Assembly (NCBI GenBank): GCA_949318235.1
Contig: OX439132.1
Span: 11,329,624-11,393,623, forward strand
Direction of reading: 5' to 3'
DNA length: 64,000 nucleotides
Source of the DNA: Ecdyonurus torrentis
Lineage: Eukaryota > Arthropoda > Insecta > Ephemeroptera > Heptageniidae
Shown one piece after another: positions 1-14,381 of this stretch. A program made the position numbers and the translations under genes. Numbering within the stretch: position 1 is the first letter of the stretch; each line of letters begins with the position of its first letter. Below the pieces are notes generated by a model. That model ran no database searches and had not been told where the DNA came from. It worked only from the letters and a program-made list of their open reading frames with translations.

Positions 1-2597
1 TATGTGAAAAAAGGTTTTAAAAATTATTTTCTGATGAATAAATAAAATTCCAAGAAAAATTCTACATTTTGAATTAAATTATTCATTAATTGTAGTTTAA
101 AAATATTAAAAAAATTGTACAAGTACTTTTAATTTGTGTATTTGGTTTTATAAAATAAAAATAATAAAACAAACAGAGTAAATGTGCGTTAACGTTAAAT
201 AACAAAGAAATAAGGAAATTTGTCTTTATATAATATAGCTATAATATACCATGAAGCAGTATAAAAAAAATGCATAATTATACTGTGTACCTGCTTTTAA
301 TATGAGTTTCGTATAACATTTAGGTTCATTAAAGTTTATTTGATAAACTTAAGTATATGAGAAAAATAAAATTGAAGTATTGTAAACGAAATAAGAAAAA
401 AAATGCTCAAGTTCTTACGTCCCAGTAATTTTACTAAAACTAATGTTATATACAATGGAAATACAAATTCATTTAATACTCTTTTTTTTCTTTTTTTTTG
501 CCTCATGTAAAAAAAAAATGCAATTATGTCTAGTTTTAAACACACACACAAAAATATTAATAAAATAAAATTACAGTACTGTAAAGTAGTTCGTGCGTGT
601 TTTGTTAATACGTTCTTATCGTTAAATTTAACACTCAAAACTAAACGACTAAAAAAAATAATAATAATAAAAAAAAGGCAATTTTCATTAATAATTTCAT
701 AAATTCTTATCAATTTTCAACGCTTTGGGACATGCAATTACTGTGATTTTATCAAGTTGATTACATTTAATGTACTTATTATTATTTCTTTTTGTAATCA
801 TAAAACTTTTTCATCTGTATAATATGGTACAACAATTATAAACCTGGAACATTAAAAATATTTGTTAATAACAAGATGAATTTAATACATCTCCCTTTTT
901 TTTACATTTACATGGACTTACTTTTATTTTAATATACAACAATTTTGAATAATTGTAAATTTAATATTATTTTAGTTTTATCTTATGGAAATAAATCAGT
1001 AATAAATTTTCATTTATTAAACATGTCGTTTGGCTTGCATTCTTTTCAAATTCACGTTTATTTCACGAGTCAATCACAGTCTCAACTTGAGCTGCCTTGT
1101 TTTTGAGGTAAATGCTCAAAACCCCGGGTTGATTTTTTTTTTCAAAAGAAACAAGCAATTTAAAATTGTGGCCCTAGCGTGTAGGCGAGCCGGTTTTAAT
1201 AATAATTTTATTTCTGTAAGTGATGTACCATGACATGTGCGTAACGAATCATTTGTTCATTCAGTTAAGTAGAAATATATATAATATAAAGAATGTAGTA
1301 AAAACTGGAAGATACGTGCTTAAAACATCATTTAAAAAATTAAAAGTTAAACATTTTTATTGTTAAGAAAAGCTGCATTATTATTTTGCAAAAGAAAACT
1401 GCATTTCTCGAACAGAGATACCACATAGGATTCATGCAATTTTTTTTTTATATAATAAAACATAACAAAGACTCTAATAATGTGCAGTGCGTGCTTATTC
1501 CACCATACAATGTATAGAAACTCATCAAAACATTTTATCCTTACAACTTCTATCACTTTTTTTTTTTTACTTAAAATAATAATACTGATGATAACAATAG
1601 ACCTTATACAGAATGAAGTAATTTATATATTTTTCATATATTTAAGTACTTGAGAAAATTACTATTTTCTTTTAAATAGAAATTCTATATATGGTTTTCA
1701 TAAAACAGTGAGAATATAAAATAATTTTTTTGTTACATTATTTCCATACGTATATATATAAAATATTCTCTTTTTGTGTGTGTGTGTGTTTGTTATATAA
1801 GATACTTTATGTAAGTAGCTTATGGAAGGTGAGAATAATATCACAGAAGAGAAGAAAATACTTTCAAAATCGTAACTGTGGTGTCTTCTCACAACAAGTA
1901 TCAGCAGATGTATGAATTGACCTGTAATTGTGAAGACCATGGTCCATGTATAGTTAACACTTCAATGCACGCATATATTTCTAAAATTACAACGTTTTAC
2001 CAATGTATAACAATTTCTATATCAAACAATACATTTAGAATATTTTACCAAGAAGAAATGATTATTTTTCATCATTTTCTCAACGTCAAAATTATTCAAG
2101 TGAAAATCTTTTGTTTTTACCTTCTACACCACAAGTTAAGTCTTCAGAATTTATAATATAACAGTCAAAGTAGTATAAAGAAAGAGATTTGAACATTTAT
2201 ATTTCAATAGAAATTTCAGGTGTGATTTTAATATAAAGATCTTAAAATAAAAAGCTTTTTTTTATATATATTGTTTTTGATACGTAATTTACCATGATAG
2301 ATTGTTATATAATAATAAAAGAATACGGAGAAAAAGAATAAAGTATTCTACATTACTGCATACTCTGTGTGTGCGAGTGTGTATAATATGTGTGTAATGT
2401 GTGTATATTATACTGTATAATATTGTTGCATAGTTCTTTGTTTCTCAGCAATGAGTTAGGAATTGTCATATTTATCAATGTGAAATGAAGTGACTTTTAG
2501 AAAATTCCCATTTTATTGCAACATCTTTTGTAAGGCTATATAATAACATAATAATATATAATGCTACTATCAGTAACTATACTAACTATATAGTAAC

Positions 2598-2727
2598 AGT
2601 ACAGCTCTGGCCAAAAGTTCCCGAACGATTTGCATAGGCAAAACCCGCAATCACACTATGTTATCTTTATGAGAAAACGCAGCGGTCACCGCTGCCCCGT
2701 TCGGGAACTATTGTCCAGAGCTGTACA
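2598..2727. mobile_element. Tc1/mariner-type MITE
   Basis: About 126 bp bounded by near-perfect inverted termini: CAGCTCTGGCCAAAAGTTCC on the left and the complement of CAGCTCTGGACAATAGTTCC on the right, each followed by CGAACG. Both ends abut TA, the target duplication used by Tc1/mariner transposases. The interior is too short to code for anything. Autonomous partners would be elsewhere in the genome. Confidence 0.75.
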
Positions 2728-4080
2728 TTGCATCAGTTATTAAAAAAAATCACACGTTATTCAATATTGTCAAAAAGTTTTCTGTTGTGGTAATTGAATA
2801 AATAAAAGTATTATTACTTGCTAATATGTTAAACACAAAGATTTTCTATTTATTTTAAAATTACAATGTTGTAAACAAAGCTTTAAATACATCGTTGAGA
2901 ACATTGAGATATAGAGGTTAGTTCTGTTTTACAATCTTAAAGGAAAGCACAATCTTTGTACAAAATCAGTTAGTAGAAAAAACATATAAAAAAAAATCGT
3001 TGTGTAGTTAAAGTCGTTAAACTACTTTTTTTTTCTTTTCTTAAAAGATTTGAAGAAGTTTCAGTATAGTGAGAACCATCAATATAAATGTGCTCTACCT
3101 TCTTACAAAAGTTACTATTTTTTTGTTTAACATTAACTATATACACTTGGTTTATTAAGATAAATATTACTGAAGTATATTAGAGAAGTTATATAGTAAG
3201 TTAATTTGTGTTTAGATTTGATGTAGATAATATTCAATAGACTATTCTAATTTTTGGTTCAATATTTTATACGGAATCTCAAAAATATTATTTTAAAAAA
3301 ATTCTGAATAGAATAATAATAATAAATAAAAATTTAATAACCGGATATCAACCATACGTTTTTGTAATTAGCACATAAATAAAACTTCTAGTTTTTTCGC
3401 TTTTATTTATGCAAAACACATAAAAAAAATGTTATTATTATCATGACATTTTTTTTCTCCTCATTTTAGTTGATGTTTAATTTATACGTGTTTCACCGTC
3501 AACATTGATTTCACGAGGGATGTTACGCTAACGAAGGTGCACACAAAGGCCACAGATTATACTCATCCCTCTGATCATACTGTGTTAATAATTAAAACGA
3601 TGAAATATAAACTGACGTGTATTATAATATGTTAAGTATTGGTTTGAAATTTTTCATACAATCAGGTTAAAGTATACTGTTAAAATTTTAGTTATATAGC
3701 TGTTTTAAGCAAATATTTTCAAAGATATATGGTATTTAAAAACTTAGAAGCTATACTAATATGAGACTTCAAGTTACAATTTTTGTGTATAAGATATGTT
3801 TCTACACCTACAAACTTGCGATCTTAATTGAATGCATCATAATGAAGATAAATTTTCTCTAAGTGGTATTCACATATTTATCACTGCCATTGAAATTTAT
3901 GTTACGGAAAAAAAGTTGATGTACTTTTTTTTATGAAATTAAGGTTTAAAATGAGTTACTGCAGCCATTTAACTAAAAATTGTAAAAGTAAAAAAAAAAA
4001 AAAAAAAGATATAAAAGTACTTTTTTTTCATAACGATTTTCATAACGATTAAAAATTAATTTACTAAAAAAATGTTAACT

Positions 4081-4081
<1 letters not shown>

Positions 4082-4120
<39 letters not shown>
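4082..4120. repeat. poly-T tract (39 bases)
   Basis: Uninterrupted T run. Confidence 0.95.
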
Positions 4121-4122
<2 letters not shown>

Positions 4123-6350
4123 GTATTTATTCACATATGAATTTTAATATATTATGTTCTCCTTTTTATCTGACGGTCACGGATCCCTGAAATATTCATT
4201 ACAGTTGCTGTTATCATTAACTTTTAAATTTCAGAGATACAAACGTTCTAATTACATCACTTACGTGTTCCCAACAGTAAATTAGCTTTAATTAATTAAA
4301 TAATAATAATAAAACAAATCAAATCTATAAATATTATATGGCACGTATACATAAAATGAATTATATATAAAGTATGTTACAGTTAAATTAAATATGACAA
4401 TATTAAGCTACAATATTTTATGACCCTTCATGTAATAACATTTGATATAATATATATTTTATATAAAAAATCGTACTTAATGATCAAAACAGAGTGTATG
4501 GATAATTTCAACTGTAATTAAATTAAATGATATGAACATGAAGGTTTAATTATACTTGCATATTATAAGGGGTCATATGAAATCTATATTATACATGACT
4601 TATTTCATTATATTGAAAGTAGCAGGTGTAGTGCATCAGTGTGCACCGTTGCATTTGTATGTATAACTTGCATCAATACAATAACAAAATATCAATTAAA
4701 TTTAAACATTATATATACACGATTTATATAATCATTCTATTGAATTACGTATAATTTTCAATCATCTAGATATGTTTGAAAATTTTAGGATTAATTTGAT
4801 TGCACTTTGTGGTTATTATACTTGCTAGTTGATAAAATAATTGCAGCGTGCAAATTTTATAAGCTCCATACATTGAAATATTATAATTGCATGTTTTTAT
4901 TTATGAGATTTAGACTATGATATACCTAAACATATGTTTTTGTTGAACACAGCAAATATATTTACATATTTCTTCGTATATTTTTTGTAATTTTATATAT
5001 AAGTTGTCGTAATTGTATTATATGTACGAACTAATTAAGATTGTATATCTACAAAATATCGTATTAAAATTGAAAATAATTTATTACATGATATCAGCCT
5101 TACTAATTTTCATTAAATTATACTATAAAATGATCTAATAATGGCAAAAACAAAAAGGTTTGTTATATATATATAATATACATACACAGTATTTATATAA
5201 GAAACATTGTGTTTTATTTATCTTGAACAATGAAATAAGATTATCACGTATTTGTCAAGATTTTCAAACAATGTAACTTTAATGTAGTTAATTAATTTGA
5301 GACTAAGTTTGTGACACTTAAACAGTTGGAGGGGAAAGGTATTGTTTTTTAAGGACAAAATAGAAAGAGAGAGGGGGGGGGGGAGGAATAGGGGTAGAAA
5401 TTTGCCACCAAGTGATTAGTATTGGCAAAAGGTAAAGGAGGGAGTAGAAAATCTTTGCTTATTTCTGCCTTTAACATCAAGAGCGGGGAGAGAAAGAGAG
5501 AGAGAACAGTATAGTCCTGAGTGCTTCTCACCCAAGACAGTTTAATTAATCCAACTAATTAGTTCTTCATTGGTTCATGGAGACTACCACCTCCCTCCTC
5601 CATTCACCTCTTTCTCTCTTTATTCATCTTATTCAGTAGATAAAGAACGACATTTTACAAACATTATAGAATTTTTTTTTAAATGTGTTTTAAATTTGGA
5701 TTTTTAATTTACCAAAGAGGAAAAAAGAAAAGAAGATCCATTTCATAATTAAGTTTTTTTAATGAAAGAAAAAAAATAAAGTTATGTATTAAGTAATTAA
5801 AATATTATTATATAAATTAATGGAATTGGAAGACTATTTTTATTCATAACTTTTTTCAAAAAGTATTTTTAATGTAATTCTCACGATTACTTTTTTTTTC
5901 TTTAGAATTATGACTTATAATAATTTATAATATGTAGATAATGTTAACTCTCTTGTAGATTGTGAGAGATACTCAGCCGACAGGGAATTAAAATTTCAAA
6001 TGATCAAATACTGTTTCTTCTGCTGATTATCTAGGTTACTGTTTATAAACTACTTTACTTAAATTTTGGAAAATCTTATTATTATACTCTTGCATTCAAC
6101 TTAGAAAATCCGGATTCACATTTAACTTTTTGTGCTATTACTTTTTATTCATATTACTTTCTTTTTAAAAAAAAGAAAAAAAAAAAAAGAAGTTAGTATT
6201 AAAAATATAATTGGATGCAACAAAAAGCTGCATACAACTTCTTGTTGTTGATCTATTTTAAACCAACTTAGACGAGAGAGAGAGAGAGAGAGAGATTGTT
6301 TAACGCTCAAGGGTAGATTCAGTAACGGGCTTTAACTAATTCCCTCCTCC

Positions 6351-6374
6351 ACACACACACACACACACACACAC
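6351..6374. repeat. (AC)12 microsatellite
   Basis: Twelve AC units follow a tccctcctcc motif. Confidence 0.95.
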
Positions 6375-6660
6375 GCAAAGTCTGAGGGTTTTAACTTCAA
6401 TTCTGCAGTAAGCGAGCTCGAAATTCATTTTCCTTACAAGTGGAGAGAAATCGCTCGCGTATATATTATACTGCCGCTGCGTTGGTAAATCCGATGACAA
6501 GTCTCCCATCTTTCAGCTTCACTTTATCTCATTGCTCCCATCACCCCAGTTTCAGTTCTCAAACAAACTGAACAACGAGTCTGTATTTTTTTTTATATTC
6601 TGTTGAACAGATCTGGCTCTGATAACCGTACCAAATCATATTAGAGACATCTTTCTCTCT

Positions 6661-6663
<3 letters not shown>

Positions 6664-6702
<39 letters not shown>

Positions 6703-6720
6703 GCTCTCTCTCTCTCTCTC
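6664..6720. repeat. (TC)n microsatellite with one TAG interruption
   Basis: Uninterrupted TC dinucleotides except for one TAG at about 6701. Confidence 0.95.
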
Positions 6721-7662
6721 AAGATCAATGTTATCTTTATCCAAACTTGTAACAATATTACTCTAAAATATTAGTGAGACCATATATCTCTTATTATTAT
6801 TATTGTATTTCTTCTATATTTTTCGATAGAAAAAATTGCATTTAAATTTAGGTTGCAATGCATCACCATTAAAATTTTATAAAATAAAGATCTCAAAATT
6901 ATTAAAGAATTGGGTTTTTTTATGATATGCTTTATTATTTTTTTTTAATACTCTGTTTTTAACGATTAATTTAAATATATAAAAACTGGAACTACAGTAT
7001 ATCGCAGATTTAGTTGGTTTTTTCCTCATTAAATAATTTAAACCATAAGTTAAATAATTTTGAATAAAATAAATATCTACATTAATTGGTACATAAAATA
7101 TTTCTTTCTTGGCATTATAAAGGTTATAAATTAAATTATCACTTTATTTTGTAAAAATATATGAACTGCCAAATTATACTGTAAAAAATAATATATATAT
7201 ATCAGAATTCATCATCATAAAATGTTCAGTTAGATTTTTTTTTTCACACACATTAATTACAAGAATTTAAGATTTATTATGACATTTTCATATAATATTT
7301 TATATGAGAATAAATTATTTTCTAATTAGTGCAAATGTAATGAAAAGATTAATGAAGTAAGTTGACACAAAGTTTGTACTAACTACTCAGCAATTAGACT
7401 TAGCGTAATTTTCATAAGTGTCTCGTAAGGGTTTATAAATCTCAGGTATAGAATTGTGAGTATAACAAAAAAAGTAAAAGAAGAAGCCTGTGAAGTAAAA
7501 GAAAAAAACAACTTTGATGGAAGTCTTAGAAATAAAATCCGCTTATTTTTTTAAAGGCAACTCATTTTTTAATATAATTATATATTATTAAGTATTTAAA
7601 ATTTTATTGTTATTATAACTTAGTTACTTTTTAGAGTGTACTGATATTTGTTTTTAAAATAC

Positions 7663-7977
7663 TTAAAGGCATAGAACACTTTGAACCAAAAACATGTCTA
7701 ATATCCTAACATACCTAAATATCAACGTTGATTTGACCGGAGTCATTTATTTCTAATTTATTTACCATTCACAAAATGGCAGCTGCGGGTTTGTGACATC
7801 ATGGTTCGCCTGTTTCCGCGCGCGTGTACTAGTGAGCTGTGACATCACAAACCCGCAGCTGTTAATTTGTGAATGAAAAATAAATAAGAAATCAATGACT
7901 TCGGCCAAATCAACGTTGATATTTAGGTATGATAGGATATTAGACATGTTTTTGTTCAAGGTGTTATACGCCTTTAA
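7663..7977. mobile_element. foldback MITE, TTAA-flanked
   Basis: A 315-bp palindrome with arms of about 140 bp that differ at only a handful of positions. It starts TTAAAGGCATAGAACAC and ends with the complement of TTAAAGGCGTATAACAC. The loop (about 7803-7838) is GC-rich with a run of alternating CG. Both arms carry TGACATCA-type sequence next to the loop. TTAA at each end suggests a piggyBac-like target site. An open frame on the - strand inside it is an artefact of the palindrome. Confidence 0.8.
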
Positions 7978-8117
7978 AAACAATTTTTACACAATAAATG
8001 AATTAAAATTTAAAGATACCAGGCGGGCTCAAATCCCAGTAACTATATTATATTTTAACTTATAAAAATTCATTCCCTTGGCTTAATTATGGTGGAATAA
8101 AAAAATAAAAATAACGT

Positions 8118-8118
<1 letters not shown>

Positions 8119-8160
<42 letters not shown>
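8119..8160. repeat. poly-T tract (42 bases)
   Basis: Uninterrupted T run. Confidence 0.95.
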
Positions 8161-8161
<1 letters not shown>

Positions 8162-9498
8162 TGTAAATAGTAAAAATTTGTAAATAGCTCATATTTGAAC
8201 TCTTTATATTAAGGCTTAAAAAAATGTCACACATATTTAAGGTAGTGTTATGTTATCTAAATACAAAATATAATAAATTATCACAATTGTTTAGTTATTA
8301 CGTATAATATGTACTATGTTAGCAAATTTAATGTATATCACATGGACAAAAATTAATGCGAAAAATTATGATAGCTCAATTTCCTCAAAATTGAATGATC
8401 TAACAACATAAATTATGCTGCATTGCATAACAAAAATGCTGTACAGCATAATATAGAAAAGCTGTACAGCTTGAATATTGATGAAATTATAAAATAGCAA
8501 CACTTATTTAGGTGTAAGAGTGGGCCAGACATTTATCAGGTCTAAACCTCGCCCTAAACAGCATAAATTATGTAAATTTCTTTGATCAATGTACTTTGTA
8601 AGTATTATAGTCTTTTGAATAAAGTAAAATATTTATATCGAGAAAAATAATGTAATTTAGAAAGAAATAAAGACAAAACGTAAATGAGAGAGACACTTAA
8701 GAACTTGAATGTAATTTGACAATGCACGCTGTATACACACATAACGTATTTTATCTGATAATTATTATACGATTGATCGCGACAGATTTGATTGTTCTCA
8801 ATTGAGGTTGATGTGTGAAAAGACTGAACTGAGTATAGCTGTCATTTTCACTCGCACAACATACTGACACAAGAAGAGAGAAGAATATATATATCGCATT
8901 TATTTTAACACACGTACTTATATGAATATTAAATTACAAAAAATTACTGTATATATATATAACAAAGCATTTATTTCTTTAATTGTATTTGATTGACTTG
9001 TCAGATTCCATTTTGTATACACAAAAAACTCGTTTATAAAATATTATGTTCTACTTATTAACTTGCGTGAGAGAAGAAAAAAAAAAAACAATCAGAATGT
9101 TTTAGGTATATGTACGTAATTCCAAACAAATAAAATTGAACCCCGCCTTTAAAATAAAAAATATTTTGGCTTTCGTAAAACAAAGCTTCGGTAAAATAAA
9201 GCCCCTGTAAGTTAGGCTACTATGTGAACACATTTGTTGTGCGGGTTGTATAATGCATAATTATTAAAGGGGAGACTAATGTGTCGTACTGTACAGTACA
9301 AAAATAAAACAAAACGTTGTGCACTATTTTACCAAGAAAAACCCAAAGAACTCCAACAGCAACGTCTTGTAGTTCCTAACAATTGCTGCATTCAAAACTT
9401 TACTTTAGATAGCTGTCAGGTAGACTCATTTAATTTAATAATATAAACTTTTCTTCTTTGAAAATTACTGTAACGTAGCATCTAAAAATGCTAAAGGA

Positions 9499-9501
<3 letters not shown>

Positions 9502-9535
<34 letters not shown>
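9502..9535. repeat. (GA)n microsatellite
   Basis: 34 bp of GA dinucleotides. Confidence 0.95.
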
Positions 9536-9538
<3 letters not shown>

Positions 9539-11211
9539 ATATTTTGATAGTATTTTAATGAAGAATAAAAAAAAAAGTAAAATAAAACAAAAAAAGTATT
9601 TATAAACTACTAAAGCATCAACGAAACTCATTATTACACTTTCACTTCTTTTTGTTTAAAATATAATATATTTATATATATAAAAAAAAGTTTTAACATT
9701 CTTTAATTTTCAAATTAAAAAGTTCTCTTTTTTTTTCTTTTTTTTTTTGTTGCAACGTACACTAAATATACCAAAGAACATTTTATATTTTCCTTTCCTT
9801 TCCTTTTTTTTTTTTTTTTTTTTTTTTTTTTGAAAAAAGATATAGAGGTGGGGTGTGGGACAAATTTTAATGATCTTTTTCCTCCAGAGACAATGAATGA
9901 GATTTTTCTTTCATTTTGAGTAGAAAAAGTTTAGAGAGAGAAAAAAATGTTTTCCTACCTGTCCTCTTACTTGAGAAATAAACAAAGTAGGGAATTAAAC
10001 AAGTGACAGCTAATTTGAAAAGTTTCATGAGTTTTTTTTTTCTAAAAAGAAGACAGCAAAAGAAAGTGGAAAGCATGAGATTTTTCTCACAAAATAACTA
10101 AAAAAAAAAAAATTAACGTTTTGTTGTTTAACATAGTTAAAAAAATCACTGAAGTATCATTAATTAGTGTTTTATATTACAAATAAACTTTACATACAAA
10201 AAAGTTTATTACTTTGTAACTCATCTCTTGTATATATTTTGTTTTTAGTATAAATGAAAGATAAAGAACATAAAGATTCTAACTTTACTTTTTGTATATG
10301 TATTATTATATTTAATATTATTAATATTCAAATAAATATCAATGTAAATTTGTTTAAGTTTTATCAGAATAGTTTCACTTGAGATAATACTAGATTCAAT
10401 GTTTAAGTACAAAAAAAAAAAAAAAAAAAAAAAAATCATAATTTCAATATATTTAAGCCACTGAATAACTTTTCGTATATATTCAAATATTAAATCTAAC
10501 ATTATTATAATTTGCTTAAAAAAAACAGCAAACAAAAAAATACAAGTTTAGTTTAATTTAAAAACTTATATAAAATAAAATAACTTTTTTCTTTAAATGT
10601 AAACAGAGACATAACAAATAATGTAAAACTTTTTTTTTTTTTTTTTTTTTTATTAAAGTTGTTATTTTGAATATTTTTAGATTTAGTATTATATACCAAA
10701 ATGTTAGCAAACAAGATCATAAATATTATTTTTATTTTGGTTTGATTTTTTTTTCTGCTGATATTGTAATTTTTTTCTATTCAAAACTTGTGCAATATCA
10801 GCACAAATCTCTATTACTGATTTCTATCTATTAAATGAGCTTTATCTCTTTGCACATTAAAGTAACAATATTATATAAATATATAATATAAGATAATTTG
10901 AAAGTTGGAATGACTTTAAATCCCTTTATTTATGTATTATGTGTATATATATAATATATCTTTGATGAATGATTTTTTATTATATTACGTTCAATAAAAA
11001 TGTTAAATATTATCATGTTAAAGTTTCATTCCGGAAAAGATTATTGCTCATAATTTACTGCATACAAAAAGTTTGTTTGAAAAGTTAGTAAAGAAGTATT
11101 ATTGAGAAAATCTAACAAGAGAAAACGTATGTCAAATTTTTAGAGTTTGAATTTATTTTATTTACTTGTAAGCATAAATTAGAACAAATATAATATGCCA
11201 TGATATATTAA

Positions 11212-11290
11212 ATAATAATAATAATAAAATAGTTTTTATTAAGAGGCCTCAAAAGGTACATGCCCACTAGTGTGGTCCTCTGACATTACA
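11212..11290 (-). mobile_element. retroelement-like 3' end, copy 1
   Basis: Read on the - strand, a GTACCTTTTGAGGCCTCTTAATAAAA segment (given here as motif parts GTACCTTTTGAGGCCTC and AATAAAA) runs into a (TTA)n tail. The copy at 60327-60400 shows the same order: GTACCTT, GGCCTCT, AATAAAA, then a TTA-rich tail. An AATAAA signal followed by a short-unit tail is typical of the 3' end of a non-LTR retrotransposon or SINE, but the family cannot be named. Confidence 0.45.
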
Positions 11291-11420
11291 GAATAATTTG
11301 CCAGAGTAATTTTAAATACAATATATTTTAGTCTCTGTAACTTGTATTCAATACATATATTACATAATGAATAAGAAAACTGATCCATTACAGCTTACAT
11401 AGATTCCAACAGTCAAAGAA

Positions 11421-11728
11421 TTAACTTAAAAACGTAAAAATCATGAGATGGGACCATTATTTATACAAATATTATATCCTTCAACCCTTCTGTAGCCTAA
11501 CAAACTGTAGTTGAAAAACTGTAAAGTAGGCAATTTTAGGAATTCATGACGTCAACAATACCGGGTCTACAATTGAAATTATAGCGCGGGTTGCCTACTT
11601 TACAAGTTTTCTCCCTAGTTTGTAAGAGAAGTGAAGGGTTAAGGCACAAAATATGTGTATTTTTAATAGTCCTATCTCATGATTTATCATTGAGAGGAAA
11701 TTTGTTTTTGATGCCAAGGGCTCTTTAA
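11421..11728. mobile_element. foldback MITE (family E), copy 1
   Basis: Inverted arms pair AATCATGAGATGGGACCATT on the left with the complement of AATCATGAGATAGGACTATT on the right, and both arms contain CTGTAAAGTAGGCAA or its relative nearer the centre. The right end is GGGCTCTTTAA, and a TTAA also lies at the left edge. The middle contains CATGACGTCA (TGACGTCA). A second copy is at 45612-45914. Confidence 0.7.
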
Positions 11729-14379
11729 GAAGAATTCAGATGATATTTAACATTTGTCATAATTTTTATATTCTTATACAAAATACTAATAAAGTAATTT
11801 AAGTCTCAAAAAACTTATAAAATCAGGTTCATTCGGCTACTTTATCCTAAATGAATATCCTTTATATAACCTTTAAATGCAAAACTACTGTAGTCTCTAT
11901 TAAAAATGGTATGTTTAGCATAATTAAGTTGTAAAGTTTCAATTATTTTTATTTAAATTAAATATATAAGTGTTTCAATAATTAATGGTATAACCGTTCG
12001 TAACTTCAAAATACCAAACTAATATATTGTAATTAAAGAAACATTTACGCTTAATATCAATGTAATTTTAATTATAAATTTGTTAGCCTGTATTATATAA
12101 TTGAAAAAGCGTAAAAAAAAAAAAGAAAAAAAAAAGAAGTAACAATGAACATTAAAGAAATATGCATTTTGTTCATTACATCATTAAAGTATGTCAGGAA
12201 AAATATAAATTAAAAATAAAATAAATAATATATAAAGCTGCGCTATATAATATATAATAATAATAATTTTTATTATTATTGAAGCTTATGTATAGTATAG
12301 TCACTTTATTTTCATGTTGCATATAAATTGTTTGTAATGTTAGGATACTAAAAGTTAAAATATATAAAACAGAAACACAGTCAGTGACAATAATTAAAAT
12401 GAGTATCATGCAGTATTCAACCACATGTTACAATTATTATGATCTCTCTCTCTCTCTCTTTCTCCCCTACTATTCTCTGAAACAAAGAAAGAAGTTAAAC
12501 TCTTTGTATCAACATCATATTTCAACTTCAACCCAAACTACAGACTTCCAACTTAAGTCAAGGAAGTTATTATTTTAATAACACATTCTGTCTTTGAACT
12601 CTATCATTTATACCAAAGGTTTTATTTATCGGTAGAATGAAAATCTCACGTATACTGTATTATGTTACAAATGGACTAAAGATACAGTCTAATTTTTCAT
12701 ATGATATTCTAATAGAAATACTGAAAATGTTACGCGTAGGTAGAGAAGTAAAATATTATAATAAAAATTATAAGATATGAATTATATTGAAACCTGCCTT
12801 TGTGAAGTGGGTCTGTCTGTATCCCTTTTCAGCCTTGATAATTTTTTAACTACGTCTCTTTCATTTAATCTTTGGTAAAAACTACACAGAAGTAGGAAAA
12901 AAACAAACTTTTTACTGAAGTGTATAAAAAAATACCAAATCACAAAATAATTAAAAACAATCATTAATTTTTATATTATTATATATATAAAAAAAAAGAT
13001 AACATTTTTTATTATTATTTTTATACATATTTTTTATATGTAAAACGTGAAGAGATTTACAGTGGAATATTATCTTATATTAAGCTGTTCTCATAATACT
13101 CAGATTGAAGTACACATAAAAGTAAAACTTTTTGATAAAGCAAGTGGAGATTAAATATACAATGTTACAGCATAATATTGTAATATCATTGAAAAGTAGG
13201 CCACGTTTGTACAAATTGGTGAGGTTTTTACTCATTTTAGCATTATTTCCTTGCACATACAGAATAATTGTTTAGTTTTATTGTCTTTTATTCATATTAT
13301 ATATATAGCCAAGGCTAAAGTTTAATCGATTATCCAGTGTTAGTGCACAAATCGTTTTGATTTCCATCCCACGTGCTGAAAGTTTAATGGTGTAAATAAA
13401 ACAAAAAAATCGTATAAAATAATTATATATTTATTATTGCTTACAATATATATGGATTCAGAATTTTCTTATAAGGACAAAAGAGTTACATATTCATTTA
13501 AATTGTCCTTGAAAAACAAACATAAAAAAAAAAATCACATTTACAATGATAACTACTGTATTTATTTTTTCTTCCTTACATTTATGTTATATTATTTGAT
13601 TAGTTTACCTTATATGTAAAAACATGCATTCAAAATTCCTTAATTTGTATTATTTACTCTTCCCCTACTTCGGCTTTTTGTTTACAATATGCTAATATGC
13701 AATATTGCATACCATAGGTCTTTTGCAAAATAAAATAAAAAATCCTAAAATTACGGAATAATATTCTTAACTACACACTGTTAATTAACTACTTGTTGAA
13801 ATATTTACAAATAATACTAAAACGAAAATATATATAAAAAGCTATATATACAAAGTTTGCAAATTATTTAAGTTAAATTATATGCTTTTTGTTAAATAAA
13901 TGTAGCATGAGTGGGTAGTTTTAAAGTAAATAAAAAAGTGAATATACTTGCGGTTATGAACATCAAACATTTCAGTGGTAACCCCACCGTCTCTGGACTT
14001 TTCGTTGAGTAGAAAAGTAAATTAATGTGGTGTGCGTTGCAAACGTATATATATTATTATATTCTATACATATATACCATTTCTATTGTTTCTGAGTTGA
14101 AGATAAATCAAAAAGAGTTACCGCCAGCATACCACGAAATATTTTAGCCACAATGAGTGGTATTCTCACTTAATTATGTTTGCTATAAAATTTTAAATGT
14201 TTTAATATATCTGACGTTTTAGATTATGCTTTCATATTTAAGTACTTTTTGAGTTATACATAAAATTGTTTATTAGTAACTGAATGTAGTATTATCTTGC
14301 AATATATCTTTTTAAAATTGTGTAACTATACGAAAGGGAAAATCTATAATTTACGCATTATATACGTTATATATATACA

Positions 14380-14381
<2 letters not shown>

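Larger units (their letters stand above)
1..5300. other. AT-rich noncoding DNA
   Basis: No exon, RNA gene or long open frame with protein-like composition is visible on either strand. It contains a mariner-like MITE (2598-2727), a 39-base poly-T run (4082-4120) and short (TG)n tracts near 1776 and 2366. The open frames here are short and rich in F, I, K, N and Y, as expected of random AT-rich DNA. Confidence 0.7.
5300..6720. promoter_or_regulatory. less AT-biased GA/TC/AC-rich patch, candidate upstream promoter or 5' exon region
   Basis: Compared with the flanks this block is richer in G and C. It holds a G11 run (5373-5383), purine-rich stretches, (GA)n at 6274-6294, (AC)12 at 6351-6374 and (TC)n at 6664-6720. 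Between 6400 and 6560 lies non-repetitive sequence with several CpG sites and a TATA-like element (atatattata at 6461-6470), and gcgttg|gtaaat at 6480 resembles a splice donor. The visible exon needs an upstream 5' exon, and this is one possible location. Nothing here proves transcription. Confidence 0.25.
7978..11211. other. AT-rich noncoding DNA with homopolymers
   Basis: No gene seen. It holds poly-T (8119-8160, 9804-9831, 10630-10651), poly-A (10411-10435) and a (GA)17 array (9502-9535). Confidence 0.7.

Noticed and set aside
1030..1233. 67-codon frame with a GC-richer middle
   Set aside because: No domain, no splice-bounded structure and no codon bias different from the noncoding flanks.
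8015..8045. T-arm-like word GGGCTCAAATCCCA
   Set aside because: No matching A box, acceptor stem or CCA-adjacent fold around it, so it is not a tRNA gene; at best a chance B box.
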